From VRUE01 sp963717375 (lineage in GTDB: Bacteria > Actinomycetota > Thermoleophilia > Solirubrobacterales > 70-9): a stretch of DNA of 64,000 bases. The stretch covers positions 2,108,001 to 2,172,000 of the forward strand of contig OY970329.1 of the NCBI GenBank assembly GCA_963717375.1. Reading direction: 5' to 3'. Below, piece after piece: positions 26,996 through 35,257 of the stretch. The first letter of the stretch is position 1. Each line of letters starts with the position of its first letter. The position numbers and the translations under genes were made by a program. The notes below the pieces were generated by a model that saw only the letters and a program-made list of their open reading frames with translations, made no database searches and was not told where the DNA came from.

Positions 26996-29518
26996 ATGAG
27001 AGGCAGGTCAACCATTGTCTTCGTGGGTGTGCTCATGGCCCTTGCCGGGGCGCTGGGTACGTTCGAGCCCGCTTCGGCATCGGCTGCGGCGTGTGTCAGT
27101 GGCACCACCAATTGGATCGCCGGCGCCGCCGACAACAACTTTGGGAACGAAGCCAACTGGGACCACGGGAGTCCCTCGGCGGCCTGTGACGCCGTGATCA
27201 GCACTGCCACGGCCCCGGTGATCATCTCTGGCAATTCGGAAGTCAAAAACCTCACGGTCGGGCTCGGTCAGACGCTGAAGCTGCAGGACTCGCCCACGCC
27301 CACCCTTACCGCGGTCACGATTCAGAACAACGGCACGATCCAGCTCGACTGCCCCGGCCACACCACCTGTGGGAGTCCACAGGCGATGGTGACGGTGACT
27401 AGCGCGGCGGCCGACGCGCTCGCAAACGCCGGCACCTTCATAAGCGCTGGTCCCGGCAATGCCGCCAATAATTCGCTGAGGGGCAACGTCACCAACACTG
27501 GCACGTTCCAGGTCGATGACTTCCTTAACTGGTGGGCGGACTCGGCGACGAATGACACCTTCACCAACAAAGGCACGATCAGCATGTCGACCACCTGCAC
27601 AGGTGCCGTCTGCATGTACTCATCGACGCTCGAAAACACTTTCATCAACGGCGCCGGCGGCAACATCACCAACCACGGCGGCAGCAAGTTCCTCCAGATC
27701 GATTCCGGGAACTTCATCCAGGGCGCGGGCAACACGAGCGTCGGCGGTCCGGTCGCTCCAGTTGTGATGCGCGGCAACCTGACGATGACCGGGGCCGCAT
27801 CAACCGCTGAAATCTCAGCCTACGGGCCCGGTCAGGGAATCAACGCAAGCGGGACCGTGGGTCCCGGGCAGACAATCAAGATGCCCGGGGGAACATTGGC
27901 GGTCCCAACGGGCACCCTGATCAACCAGGGAACGATTCGGACGACCAGCGCGGCATCGCTGACCGGAAACATCACGACCGCGGCCGGCGGCCTGCTCGAC
28001 ATCGCCGCCCCGACAAGCCACAGCGGCGGTTTCCTTGACGCCACCGGTGGCAACATCCTGGTTGGCGCCCAGCTCAACACCGGCACGCTGATGAACCACG
28101 GCGGCCAGATCACCGGCGCCGGCCCGATCTTCGGCGAAGTCATCAACGCCTCCGGCATTCTCAACCCCGCGGTCGGGATCGGCAGCATGACGATCACCGG
28201 TGACTACACGCAGGGCGCGGGCGCGACCCTGGCGATCGAGGCGCAGGGCGTAGCCGGCTCGCAGCACGACGTCCTCATCGTCGAACACAACGTCGACCTG
28301 GGCGGAACGCTGCGAATCGTTCCCGAGTCGGTCTACTTCACCCCCAACGAAGGTGACGCCCTGAAAGTGATCGACTACAGCAGCGCCCGCCTTGGCGCGT
28401 TCTCCAGCTCACTCGCCGACCCGGCCTTTACTACCGGCAACCCGGTCAACGTCGGCTATGACGGCGCCGGCACTTCAGTCTTCGCGGTCATCGGCCCGCC
28501 GACCATTGTTCCGATTACTCCCACCACTCCCGGCGGGTCCCCCAAAGCCCCCGGCGGGTCTCCCGGTCCCCTGTTCAACAGCCCGCTCTACCGGACGATC
28601 CTCGAATCGCTGCAGCCAAACGGGTCCTTCAGCTTCAGCAAGACCCCGATTGTCTTCCCCGGCGGCAAACTCGGCCTCGCGGTGGACACCAGCGGATCCT
28701 GCAGGCTGACCGCGGTCGAGAAAGCGGTCGCCGGCTCGGCTGGGGTCAGCGCGCTCGCCTCGAAGAAGCCGAAGAAGAGCAAGAAAGGCCTGATCGAAAA
28801 GGTGACGATCTACGCCAACGGCTCGGGCGCCCACATCATCCCGCTCAACCTCACTCCCAAGGGGAAGAAACTGCTGAAAAAGAAGCCGAAGAAGGGCAAG
28901 GCGAGCAGCTCGGCGGCACAGGTGGTCAAGGACCCGCTGGTGATTACTTGCACGCCGATCGTCTATCCGGTCGCGGGCTTCACCGACGGCACCCAGATCA
29001 CCGGCATCGGCCGGGCGCCGGTCGGCAGCCCGCCCGCGGGCCAACCCTCGATCCCCTCCGGCCCACCGACGGTCCAGCCGGGCGGCATCCCGGTGGTTAA
29101 AAACCCGGTCGTGCCGCTGACCCAGCCGCCAGCCCAGCCCGCCGCGCCCCCGACGAAGGTCTACAAGGCGAGCGAAGACCTCGACAAGACGGTCGGGGCC
29201 GGTATCTCGTTCTTCTCCAACGGCAAGGTTGTCACCGGGTTCGACGCCAGCTTCAGGGTCGTCTGCGGCTTCCCCTTCCCCGCAAGCGCACCGCTGGAGA
29301 CGATCCACTTCGATCAGATCCCGGCCGTGACGATCCTTGGGGGTGGCTCCGTGATCCAGGGCAGCTTCGAAATTGCCCAGCAGAACACGAGCAATCCCCC
29401 GACCTGGATCACTGCCAGCGTCCAGGGCGACAGCTCCAACGGCTACACCGTGCGGGTCTACGAGCGCCGCGCCGGTTGCGAGGGCGGCACGATCTTCAAC
29501 GCCCGCAAGGCGCCCTGA
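26996..29518 (+). CDS. Large secreted beta-solenoid (adhesin-like) protein
   Basis: This 840-residue protein has the signal peptide MRGRSTIVFVGVLMALAGAL. Residues ~35-430 carry irregular short repeats built around N(x)GT and NGG turns: IQNNGTIQL, LANAGTFIS, VTNTGTFQV, FTNKGTISM, ITNHGGSKF, LINQGTIRT. This is the pattern of right-handed beta-helix adhesins. A C-terminal beta-domain contains a KKPKKSKKG segment and a second basic block, KKLLKKKPKKGK, separated by ~50 residues. A Pro-rich linker leads to a final domain of ~120 residues. It has no transmembrane anchor. Its basic blocks resemble the tails of the region 1 proteins. Ligand and role are unknown. Confidence 0.83.
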   Translation: MRGRSTIVFVGVLMALAGALGTFEPASASAAACVSGTTNWIAGAADNNFGNEANWDHGSPSAACDAVISTATAPVIISGNSEVKNLTVGLGQTLKLQDSPTPTLTAVTIQNNGTIQLDCPGHTTCGSPQAMVTVTSAAADALANAGTFISAGPGNAANNSLRGNVTNTGTFQVDDFLNWWADSATNDTFTNKGTISMSTTCTGAVCMYSSTLENTFINGAGGNITNHGGSKFLQIDSGNFIQGAGNTSVGGPVAPVVMRGNLTMTGAASTAEISAYGPGQGINASGTVGPGQTIKMPGGTLAVPTGTLINQGTIRTTSAASLTGNITTAAGGLLDIAAPTSHSGGFLDATGGNILVGAQLNTGTLMNHGGQITGAGPIFGEVINASGILNPAVGIGSMTITGDYTQGAGATLAIEAQGVAGSQHDVLIVEHNVDLGGTLRIVPESVYFTPNEGDALKVIDYSSARLGAFSSSLADPAFTTGNPVNVGYDGAGTSVFAVIGPPTIVPITPTTPGGSPKAPGGSPGPLFNSPLYRTILESLQPNGSFSFSKTPIVFPGGKLGLAVDTSGSCRLTAVEKAVAGSAGVSALASKKPKKSKKGLIEKVTIYANGSGAHIIPLNLTPKGKKLLKKKPKKGKASSSAAQVVKDPLVITCTPIVYPVAGFTDGTQITGIGRAPVGSPPAGQPSIPSGPPTVQPGGIPVVKNPVVPLTQPPAQPAAPPTKVYKASEDLDKTVGAGISFFSNGKVVTGFDASFRVVCGFPFPASAPLETIHFDQIPAVTILGGGSVIQGSFEIAQQNTSNPPTWITASVQGDSSNGYTVRVYERRAGCEGGTIFNARKAP

Positions 29519-29594
29519 GCGTCAGCTCCCTTTCCGCGCCGGCGCTACCCTGGCCGGGAGGTTCACGATCAAACGTGTTCAGATTGGAGGAGTT

Positions 29595-29966
29595 GTGATC
29601 AGCAAGATCGACTTCGTCGGAATCCCGTCGCAAGACGCCGAGCGGTCGCGGCGCTTCTACGTTGAGACGCTTGGCCTGCGGCCGGACGAGCGCGGCAAGT
29701 TCGAGTTCTGGGTGGGGGAGACCTGCTTCGGGATCTGGGAACCGGCGCAAATGGGCATGGAGTTCGCGCCGCAGAAAAATGCCCATCCGGCGCTCCACGT
29801 CGACGATGTCGCGACGGCGCGGGCGGAGCTGGAAGCGAAAGGGGTCGAGTTCAACGGTGACACCTTCGACACGGGGGTCTGTCACATGGCGCTCTTCACC
29901 GATCCGGACGGCAACGACCTAATGCTCCACAACCGCTACGCGCCCTACGAGGGGTCGGCGAGCTGA
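29595..29966 (+). CDS. VOC-superfamily (glyoxalase/bleomycin resistance-like) protein
   Basis: This 123-residue protein starts at GTG 29595, just after GGAGGAG, at the first beta-strand (ISKIDFVGIPSQDAERSRRF). The single VOC module has a paired beta-alpha-beta-beta-beta layout: YVETLGLRPDE, FEFWVGETCFGIWEP, ALHVDDVATARAELEAKG, ending FTDPDGNDLMLHNRYAPY. Members bind metals or small aromatic molecules; the reaction here is unknown. A TACCCT -10-like element lies at 29546-29551, upstream of a leader of ~40 bases. Its stop overlaps the start of the DUF2855 gene (TGATG), so the two are probably coupled. Confidence 0.85.
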   Translation: MISKIDFVGIPSQDAERSRRFYVETLGLRPDERGKFEFWVGETCFGIWEPAQMGMEFAPQKNAHPALHVDDVATARAELEAKGVEFNGDTFDTGVCHMALFTDPDGNDLMLHNRYAPYEGSAS

Positions 29967-31036
29967 TGACCGACTTCCTGGTCAAGCGCGACGACCTCCG
30001 CCAGTGCCGGATCGCCGAGGGCGATCCGCCGGACCCAGAGCCCGGACAGGCGCTGCTCCGGGTCAAGACCTTCGGCCTGACCGCGAACAACGTCACCTAC
30101 GCGGTGATGGGCGAGGCGATGTCCTACTGGGACTTCTTCCCGGCCGAGGACGGCTGGGGGCGAGTGCCGATGTGGGGCTTCGCCGAGGTCGAGCGGAGCG
30201 CGGCTGACGGGGTCGAGCCGGGCACGCGTCTGTACGGCTACCTGCCTCCTTCCTCACACCTCCTGGTCACCCCGGTCGACGCCGACGCGAGCGGCTTCGT
30301 CGACGGCGCGCCGCACCGGGCGGCGCTGCCTTCGGCGTATCACCGCTACCTCACCACCGGAGCCGACTCGTTCTACCGCGCCGACACCGAGGCGATCCAG
30401 ATGCTGCTGCGCCCGCTCTTCTTCACCTCGTTCCTGATCGACGACCAGCTCGACGACGAGGGACTGGCGACGCGCGGGCCGGTGGTGATCTCCAGCGCCT
30501 CGAGCAAGACTGCGATCGCCGCCGCCTTCCTGCTCGGGCAGCGCGAGGGCGTCGAGCTCGTCGGCCTCACCTCGCCGCGCAGCGCCAAGTTCGTCGAGGG
30601 CCTCGGGATCTACGGCAGCACGGTCACCTACGACGCGATCGACTCGCTCGAATCGCGGCCGTCGACCTTTGTCGACATCGCCGGTGACGGGGCGGTGCGC
30701 CACGCCGTCCACTCCCACTACGGCGACGATCTCCTCTCCAGCATGACCGTGGGCGTCACCCACTGGGAGGAGCTTGGATCCGGCGGCGCCGGCGAGCTAC
30801 CGGGACCGACGCCGGCCCTCTTCTTCGCTCCCGACCGAGTCGTCAAGCGCTCCGAAGATTGGGGCCGCGCCGGCCTCGAGCAGCGCGTCGCCGACGCCTG
30901 GCACCCGTTTTGCGAGTGGACGGGAGGCTGGCTGCAGACGATCGAGGGGCAGGGCTTCGATGCGGTCCAGGCGGCTTACCTCGACGTGCTCGAGGGCCGG
31001 GTCGAGCCCAAGAGCGCCCACGTTCTGACCCTTTAG
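29966..31036 (+). CDS. DUF2855 family protein (MDR/quinone-oxidoreductase-like)
   Basis: This is a 356-residue protein coupled by TGATG to the VOC gene. The N-terminal GroES-like region (LLRVKTFGLTANNVTYAVMG, WGRVPMWGFAEVERS) and the Rossmann-like centre (TRGPVVISSASSKTAIAAAF) resemble the medium-chain dehydrogenase/reductase superfamily, but the usual GxGxxG is replaced by SSASSKT. This matches DUF2855, a family without a defined reaction. A conserved PSAYHRYLTT block and a C-terminal WHPFCEWTGGW block are present. It ends in a TTAG that is shared with the stop of the convergent aminopeptidase gene. Confidence 0.8.
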   Translation: MTDFLVKRDDLRQCRIAEGDPPDPEPGQALLRVKTFGLTANNVTYAVMGEAMSYWDFFPAEDGWGRVPMWGFAEVERSAADGVEPGTRLYGYLPPSSHLLVTPVDADASGFVDGAPHRAALPSAYHRYLTTGADSFYRADTEAIQMLLRPLFFTSFLIDDQLDDEGLATRGPVVISSASSKTAIAAAFLLGQREGVELVGLTSPRSAKFVEGLGIYGSTVTYDAIDSLESRPSTFVDIAGDGAVRHAVHSHYGDDLLSSMTVGVTHWEELGSGGAGELPGPTPALFFAPDRVVKRSEDWGRAGLEQRVADAWHPFCEWTGGWLQTIEGQGFDAVQAAYLDVLEGRVEPKSAHVLTL

Positions 31037-31968
31037 GGGTTCGTCTCCGCGCTGCTGCTCGAGGCAAGCCAGTGCCGCTCCTTGGAGCGCATCACCGGTG
31101 TGGCGACGACGCTGCCCAAGCGGCGCTGGGCGCCGCGCAGGCGCGAGTCGTGCCCGGCGGGGAGCAGCTTTGCCAGCTGGCGGTACTCGCGGGAGACCTG
31201 GCTGGTGCGGAAGACAGTGGCGATCTCGGTGAGCAGGGCCGCTGGCTCGGTCACAGTCGTCCGGGCGAGCTCCTTGCCCTCGACCGTGATCCGCAGCTCC
31301 GCCGGGTAGCTGCGCGCGGGGGGTGGGTCGGGCGGCGCGGCGAAGGCGGCGCCGATCGCCTCGGCCAGATCCTTGCGGGTCGCGGCGACGTCGCGCGAGC
31401 GGGCCCGCGCCCGTCCCTGACCCTCCTTGGTCACTACAAGGGGAGCACCGCCGAGCTCGTCGTCGCCGAACTCCTCCAGCATCCAGCGATCGCCGGCGAC
31501 GGCCAGCGCCGGGATGCCCTCGGCGGCCAGGCCCTGCGCGTAGACCTGCACCTCGTTGAGCGATTCACCGTCGAGCTGCACCTCCATGTCCCAGACGAAG
31601 GTGTGCGAGCAAAACGCGCGCGGGTTGGGCGTGCTGGCGTGGTGGCCGATGAAGACGACCGCGTCGAGCGGGCCTCCGTGGGCCTTCGTCAGCGACGGCT
31701 CGGCCTCGACCAGGGCTAGGTCGGCGATCGGGCGCACCTCGACCGCGGATGGGATGCGATCACGTTCGATGTTGGTCCCGACCATGTGCCAGTCGCCGAC
31801 CGAGATGCGTTCGGCGCCGGCGGCGCGCAAGGCCTCGATCGCGACCAACACCTCATCGGTCATCAGGGTGCGACCGCGAGCGTAGGCGCCGGGATGGGAG
31901 GGAAGGCAGTCGCCGTAGTCGTCGATCCCCGCGATTCCCTCCATATCGGCGGCGATCAGGACGTTCAT
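31033..31968 (-). CDS. dppA: M55-family D-aminopeptidase
   Basis: This 311-residue protein is close to the usual length of the family. ATG 31968 is used because the conserved strand NVLIAADMEGIAG follows at once; an upstream in-frame ATG would add 14 unrelated residues. Zinc ligands of the DppA family are visible: D and E in ADMEGI, His in GDWHMVG, and GHHAS. Further blocks are CSHTFVWDMEVQLDGES and LAVAGDRWMLEEF. The enzyme removes D-amino acids from the N-terminus of short peptides, often in cell-wall peptide recycling. The gene lies between the DUF2855 stop and a divergent monooxygenase gene. A TAGGCT element lies 8 bases before the ATG. Confidence 0.87.
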   Translation of the reverse strand: MNVLIAADMEGIAGIDDYGDCLPSHPGAYARGRTLMTDEVLVAIEALRAAGAERISVGDWHMVGTNIERDRIPSAVEVRPIADLALVEAEPSLTKAHGGPLDAVVFIGHHASTPNPRAFCSHTFVWDMEVQLDGESLNEVQVYAQGLAAEGIPALAVAGDRWMLEEFGDDELGGAPLVVTKEGQGRARARSRDVAATRKDLAEAIGAAFAAPPDPPPARSYPAELRITVEGKELARTTVTEPAALLTEIATVFRTSQVSREYRQLAKLLPAGHDSRLRGAQRRLGSVVATPVMRSKERHWLASSSSAETNP

Positions 31969-32017
31969 CGCGAGCCAGCCTAGGCGATGCCCGGCGTGTG
32001 ACATTCGCACGTAAGGA

Positions 32018-32033
32018 CTGGCTGACCAGCCAG
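32018..32033. promoter_or_regulatory. Palindrome between divergent aminopeptidase and monooxygenase genes
   Basis: CTGGCTGACCAGCCAG has 7-bp perfect arms around a 2-base centre and lies in the 85-base gap between two divergent starts. A nested CTGAC...GTCAG pair (32022-32041) lies partly inside it. A CAGAAT element at 32039-32044 could be a -10 for the monooxygenase. The palindrome is a plausible operator, but its regulator is unknown. Confidence 0.4.
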
Positions 32034-32053
32034 CATGTCAGAATGCCTGGGTC

Positions 32054-33559
32054 TTGACTGCGAACGGGGAGTCCATCGAGCACCTTGACGTGCTGATCAT
32101 CGGTGCCGGTATCTCCGGCATCGGTGCCGGCTACCACCTGGGGGAGCGCTGCCGGGGCAAGAGCTACGCGATCCTCGAGGCGCGCGACGACCTTGGTGGG
32201 ACTTGGGACCTCTTCCGCTACCCCGGCATTCGCTCGGACTCCGACATGCACACGCTTGGCTTCCGGTTCAAGCCGTGGACCGACGAGAAAGCGATCGCCG
32301 ACGGCCACCTGATCCTCGACTACGTCCGCGAGACGGCGCGTGAGAACCGGATCGAGGAGAAGATCCGCTTCGGCCACCGCGTCGTGCGGGCCGAGTGGTC
32401 GACGGCGGACTCGCGCTGGACGATCGAGGCTGAGCGCACAGACAGCGGTGAGACCGTGCGGCTGACCTGCGGCTACCTCTGGAACTGCACCGGTTACTAC
32501 GACTACGCCCAGGGCTACACGCCGGAGTTCCCGGGAAGCGAGCGCTTCGCCGGCACGGTCGTCCATCCACAGCACTGGCCCGAGGACCTCGACTACGCCG
32601 GCAAGCGCGTGGTCGTGATCGGCAGCGGCGCGACCGCGGTCACCCTGGTCCCGGCGATGGCGAAAGAGGCTGAGCACGTGACCATGCTGCAGCGCTCGCC
32701 CACCTACGTCGTCGCGATGCCGGGCGAGGACGGAATCGCCAAGGTGCTGAGGCGGTTCCTGCCGTTGAAGGCCGCCTACGCGGTGATCCGCTGGAAGAAC
32801 GTGCTGATGCAGATGGCGGTCTACAAGCTCAGCAAAAGCCGTCCCACTTTCGTCAAAAGAATGATCCGCAAGGGCAACGAACGCCTGCTGCCGGCCGGCT
32901 ACGACATCGACAAGCACTTCAAGCCCCGCTACAACCCCTGGGATCAGCGCATGTGCCTGGTGCCGAACGGCGACCTCTTCGCGTCGCTCCGCTCAGGGGA
33001 AGCGGAGATCGTCACCGACCGGATCGAGACCTTCACCGAGGGCGGGATCAAACTCGAGTCGGGCACTGAGCTCGACGCGGACGTGATCATCACCGCGACC
33101 GGGTTGAACGTGCTCTTCCTCGGCGGTATGGAGATCTCCATCGACGGCGAGGCGGTCGACTTCTCCAAGCTGATGGCCTACAAGGGAATGATGCTCAACG
33201 GCATCCCCAACTTCGTCTTCACCCTCGGCTACACCAACGCCTCCTGGACGCTCAAGGCTGACCTCACCTCCGAGTACGTCTGCCGGCTGCTCAACCACAT
33301 GGACGCCCACGGCTACAAGCGCTGTGTGCCGGAGGTAACCGACCCCTCGGTGGTCGAGGAGCCGATCCTCGACTTCAACTCCGGCTACGTCCTGCGCGCG
33401 CTCGACAAACTGCCGAAACAGGGCTCGAAGGAGCCGTGGAAGCTGCGGCAGAACTACATCGTCGACACGCGGGCGATCAGGCACAGCCCGATCGATGACG
33501 GCGATATGCAGTTCGCCACCTCCGCTCCCAAAGCGGAGCAGCTCGAGCCCGTCGGCTGA
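32054..33559 (+). CDS. Flavin-containing monooxygenase, Baeyer-Villiger type
   Basis: This 501-residue protein starts at TTG 32054. It has two nucleotide-binding motifs: an FAD site, LDVLIIGAGISGIGAGYHLG, near residue 11, and an NADPH site, KRVVVIGSGATAVTLVP, near residue 180. The BVMO fingerprint F-x-G-x3-H-x3-W reads FAGTVVHPQHW at ~165-176. Conserved regions include GGTWDLFRYPGIRSDSDMHT and MLQRSPTYVVAMPG, as in EthA-like enzymes. Members insert oxygen into ketones or activate thiocarbamide drugs; the natural substrate is unknown. The TTG start is the first in the frame before the FAD motif. A palindrome upstream suggests repressor control, and a flavodoxin-like gene follows. Confidence 0.88.
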   Translation: MTANGESIEHLDVLIIGAGISGIGAGYHLGERCRGKSYAILEARDDLGGTWDLFRYPGIRSDSDMHTLGFRFKPWTDEKAIADGHLILDYVRETARENRIEEKIRFGHRVVRAEWSTADSRWTIEAERTDSGETVRLTCGYLWNCTGYYDYAQGYTPEFPGSERFAGTVVHPQHWPEDLDYAGKRVVVIGSGATAVTLVPAMAKEAEHVTMLQRSPTYVVAMPGEDGIAKVLRRFLPLKAAYAVIRWKNVLMQMAVYKLSKSRPTFVKRMIRKGNERLLPAGYDIDKHFKPRYNPWDQRMCLVPNGDLFASLRSGEAEIVTDRIETFTEGGIKLESGTELDADVIITATGLNVLFLGGMEISIDGEAVDFSKLMAYKGMMLNGIPNFVFTLGYTNASWTLKADLTSEYVCRLLNHMDAHGYKRCVPEVTDPSVVEEPILDFNSGYVLRALDKLPKQGSKEPWKLRQNYIVDTRAIRHSPIDDGDMQFATSAPKAEQLEPVG

Positions 33560-33617
33560 GCGCCCAAGGCCGCTCATAGACTGCTCTCCGCAAACCCGCG
33601 GCGGATGAGGAGACGAC

Positions 33618-34370
33618 GTGACCGAGCTGACCGAGATGCAGGCCGAGCTGTGCGAGAAGAGCGAGACCGACTACTCGGACCTGAGGGCCTTCTTCATCAA
33701 CTGCACGCTGAAGCGCAGCCCCGAGGTGTCCAACACCCAGGGATTGATGGACATCTCGATGGAGATCATGCGCCGCAACGGGGTGGCGGTCGAGTGCATC
33801 CGCGCGGTCGACCACGAGATCGCGACCGGTGTCTGGCCCGACATGACCGAGCACGGCTGGGACGTCGACGAGTGGCCGGCGATCTTCGAGCAGGTGATGG
33901 CGGCCGACATCCTCGTCCTCGGCATGTCGATCTGGCTGGGGGAGAAGTCCTCGGTCGCGACCCAGGTCGTCGAGCGCCTCTACGGCAACTCGCACCTGCT
34001 CAACGACGAGGGCCAGTACGCCTATTACGGTCGCGTCGGCGGCTGCCTCGTCACCGGCAACGAGGACGGGGTCAAGCACTGCGCGATGAACACGCTCTAC
34101 TCGCTGCAGCACCTCGGCTACACGATCCCGCCGCAGGCCGACTCAGGCTGGATCGGCGAGGCCGGCCCCGGGCCGTCCTACCTCGACGAGGGCTCGGGCG
34201 GCCCCGAGAACGACTTCACCAACCGCAACACCACCTTCGCCGCCTGGAACATGCTGCACCTGGCGCGCATGCTCAAGGACGCCGGGGGAATCCCCGCCCA
34301 CGGCAACCAGCGCACCAAGTGGGACGCCGGCTGCAGCTTCGATTTCCCAAATCCCGAGTACAGGGTCTGA
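33618..34370 (+). CDS. Flavodoxin-fold NAD(P)H-dependent FMN reductase-like protein
   Basis: This 250-residue protein starts at GTG 33618 behind GAGGAG. It has the flavodoxin-like alpha/beta fold: DLRAFFINCTLKRSPEVSNT gives the phosphate loop of FMN reductases, VMAADILVLGMSIWLGEKSS the second FMN contact, and the segment around YYGRVGGCLVTGNEDGVKH the third. The C-terminal part (NNTFAAWNMLHLARML-type) is family typical. The sequence lacks a membrane or export signal. It may supply reduced flavin or electrons to the monooxygenase gene upstream (inference from proximity). A strong stem-loop follows its stop. Confidence 0.85.
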   Translation: MTELTEMQAELCEKSETDYSDLRAFFINCTLKRSPEVSNTQGLMDISMEIMRRNGVAVECIRAVDHEIATGVWPDMTEHGWDVDEWPAIFEQVMAADILVLGMSIWLGEKSSVATQVVERLYGNSHLLNDEGQYAYYGRVGGCLVTGNEDGVKHCAMNTLYSLQHLGYTIPPQADSGWIGEAGPGPSYLDEGSGGPENDFTNRNTTFAAWNMLHLARMLKDAGGIPAHGNQRTKWDAGCSFDFPNPEYRV

Positions 34371-34376
34371 CGACCT

Positions 34377-34422
34377 CGAAGCGAGAGTTGACCCACCTAT
34401 AGAGGGGTCAACTCTCGCTTCG
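34377..34422. terminator. Strong bidirectional stem-loop between convergent genes
   Basis: An 18-bp perfect stem (34377-34394 with 34405-34422) with a 10-base loop lies between the flavodoxin-like gene and the convergent Gly/Cys-rich gene, 6 bases after one stop and 13 before the other. No long T-run, but the stem is unusually long and perfect. Confidence 0.8.
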
Positions 34423-34435
34423 GCGAGCACTCTCT

Positions 34436-35170
34436 CTAACTGCCTCCGCCGCATCCGCCTCCGCCGCAGCCACCTCCCCCTGAGCAGCCACCTCCACCGC
34501 CCGAGCAGCCACCGCTGCAGCCCGACCCGCTGCAACCGCCGCCGTGATGGCCGCCTCCATGGTGGCCAGCGCCGCCTTCGAGCCCACCGCCGACTCCGCC
34601 CGCGCAGGCCCATCCGGCGGCCAGCGGATAAGTGGCCCTTGTGCGGGCGGCACCCAGCTGGAGGCCGTTGACGCCGAGCGGCTCGGAGGCTCCGAGGCGC
34701 TCGTCGAGGTCCCAGAGCACGGATTCCTCGCTTGAACCCATCGCGGAGCGGTCCCAGGCGCGAACGGTGTCGCCGAGAGCGTCGCCCATTGGCGTCGACA
34801 TCGCCTCGTCGGGGGTGTGGTGGAGGTAGCCGCCGAAGGCCGCCTCGCAGAAGCGGGTGTAGGAGAGCGAGTCGAGGATGAACTCGTGCCAGGCCTCATC
34901 GACGAGGCGCGAGGGCATGCCGAGGATCGTCCGGCCGCGCCAAGCACAGCAGACGAACCACTCGCGCAGACCCTGCTCGACCAGCGTCCAGTCGGCTTCG
35001 TTCAGCTGACTGCGACGACGGACACGGGGGGAGATGTGGGTCGGGAACGTGTACGAGGCGATGTAGGCCTCGGCTTTGCGTGCAGTTCGCCTACGCCGCG
35101 CGACCAACAGCTTGCTGGGCTTGCGCTGACGCCCGCCCGCCGTCCTCTGGGTACCTGCGTTTCCCTTCAT
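34436..35170 (-). CDS. GRDP-like (DUF1399-type) protein with Gly/Cys-rich tail
   Basis: This is a 244-residue protein. ATG 35170 is preceded by AAGGAGG. After a basic N-terminal region, residues ~50-130 match the glycine-rich-domain-protein-like family: WTLVEQGLREWFVCCAWRG, then DEAWHEFILDSLSYTRFCE and FGGYLHHTP. The His-containing WHEFIL and LHHTP blocks are the family hallmark. The C-terminal ~45 residues are almost only Gly, Cys, Ser and His, with repeated GGGCSG units. That tail could bind metal or form disulfide cross-links. There is no signal peptide, so it is predicted cytoplasmic. The function is unknown in bacteria. Confidence 0.8.
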   Translation of the reverse strand: MKGNAGTQRTAGGRQRKPSKLLVARRRRTARKAEAYIASYTFPTHISPRVRRRSQLNEADWTLVEQGLREWFVCCAWRGRTILGMPSRLVDEAWHEFILDSLSYTRFCEAAFGGYLHHTPDEAMSTPMGDALGDTVRAWDRSAMGSSEESVLWDLDERLGASEPLGVNGLQLGAARTRATYPLAAGWACAGGVGGGLEGGAGHHGGGHHGGGCSGSGCSGGCSGGGGGCSGGGGCGGGGCGGGS

Positions 35171-35257
35171 TCGCAGCCTCCTTCAGATCCATGCCCGCGG
35201 ATCGCGGCCGGAAATAGTCCCCCCTCGGAGCCAAAAGGTCAAGTCTTTTGGAGTCGC

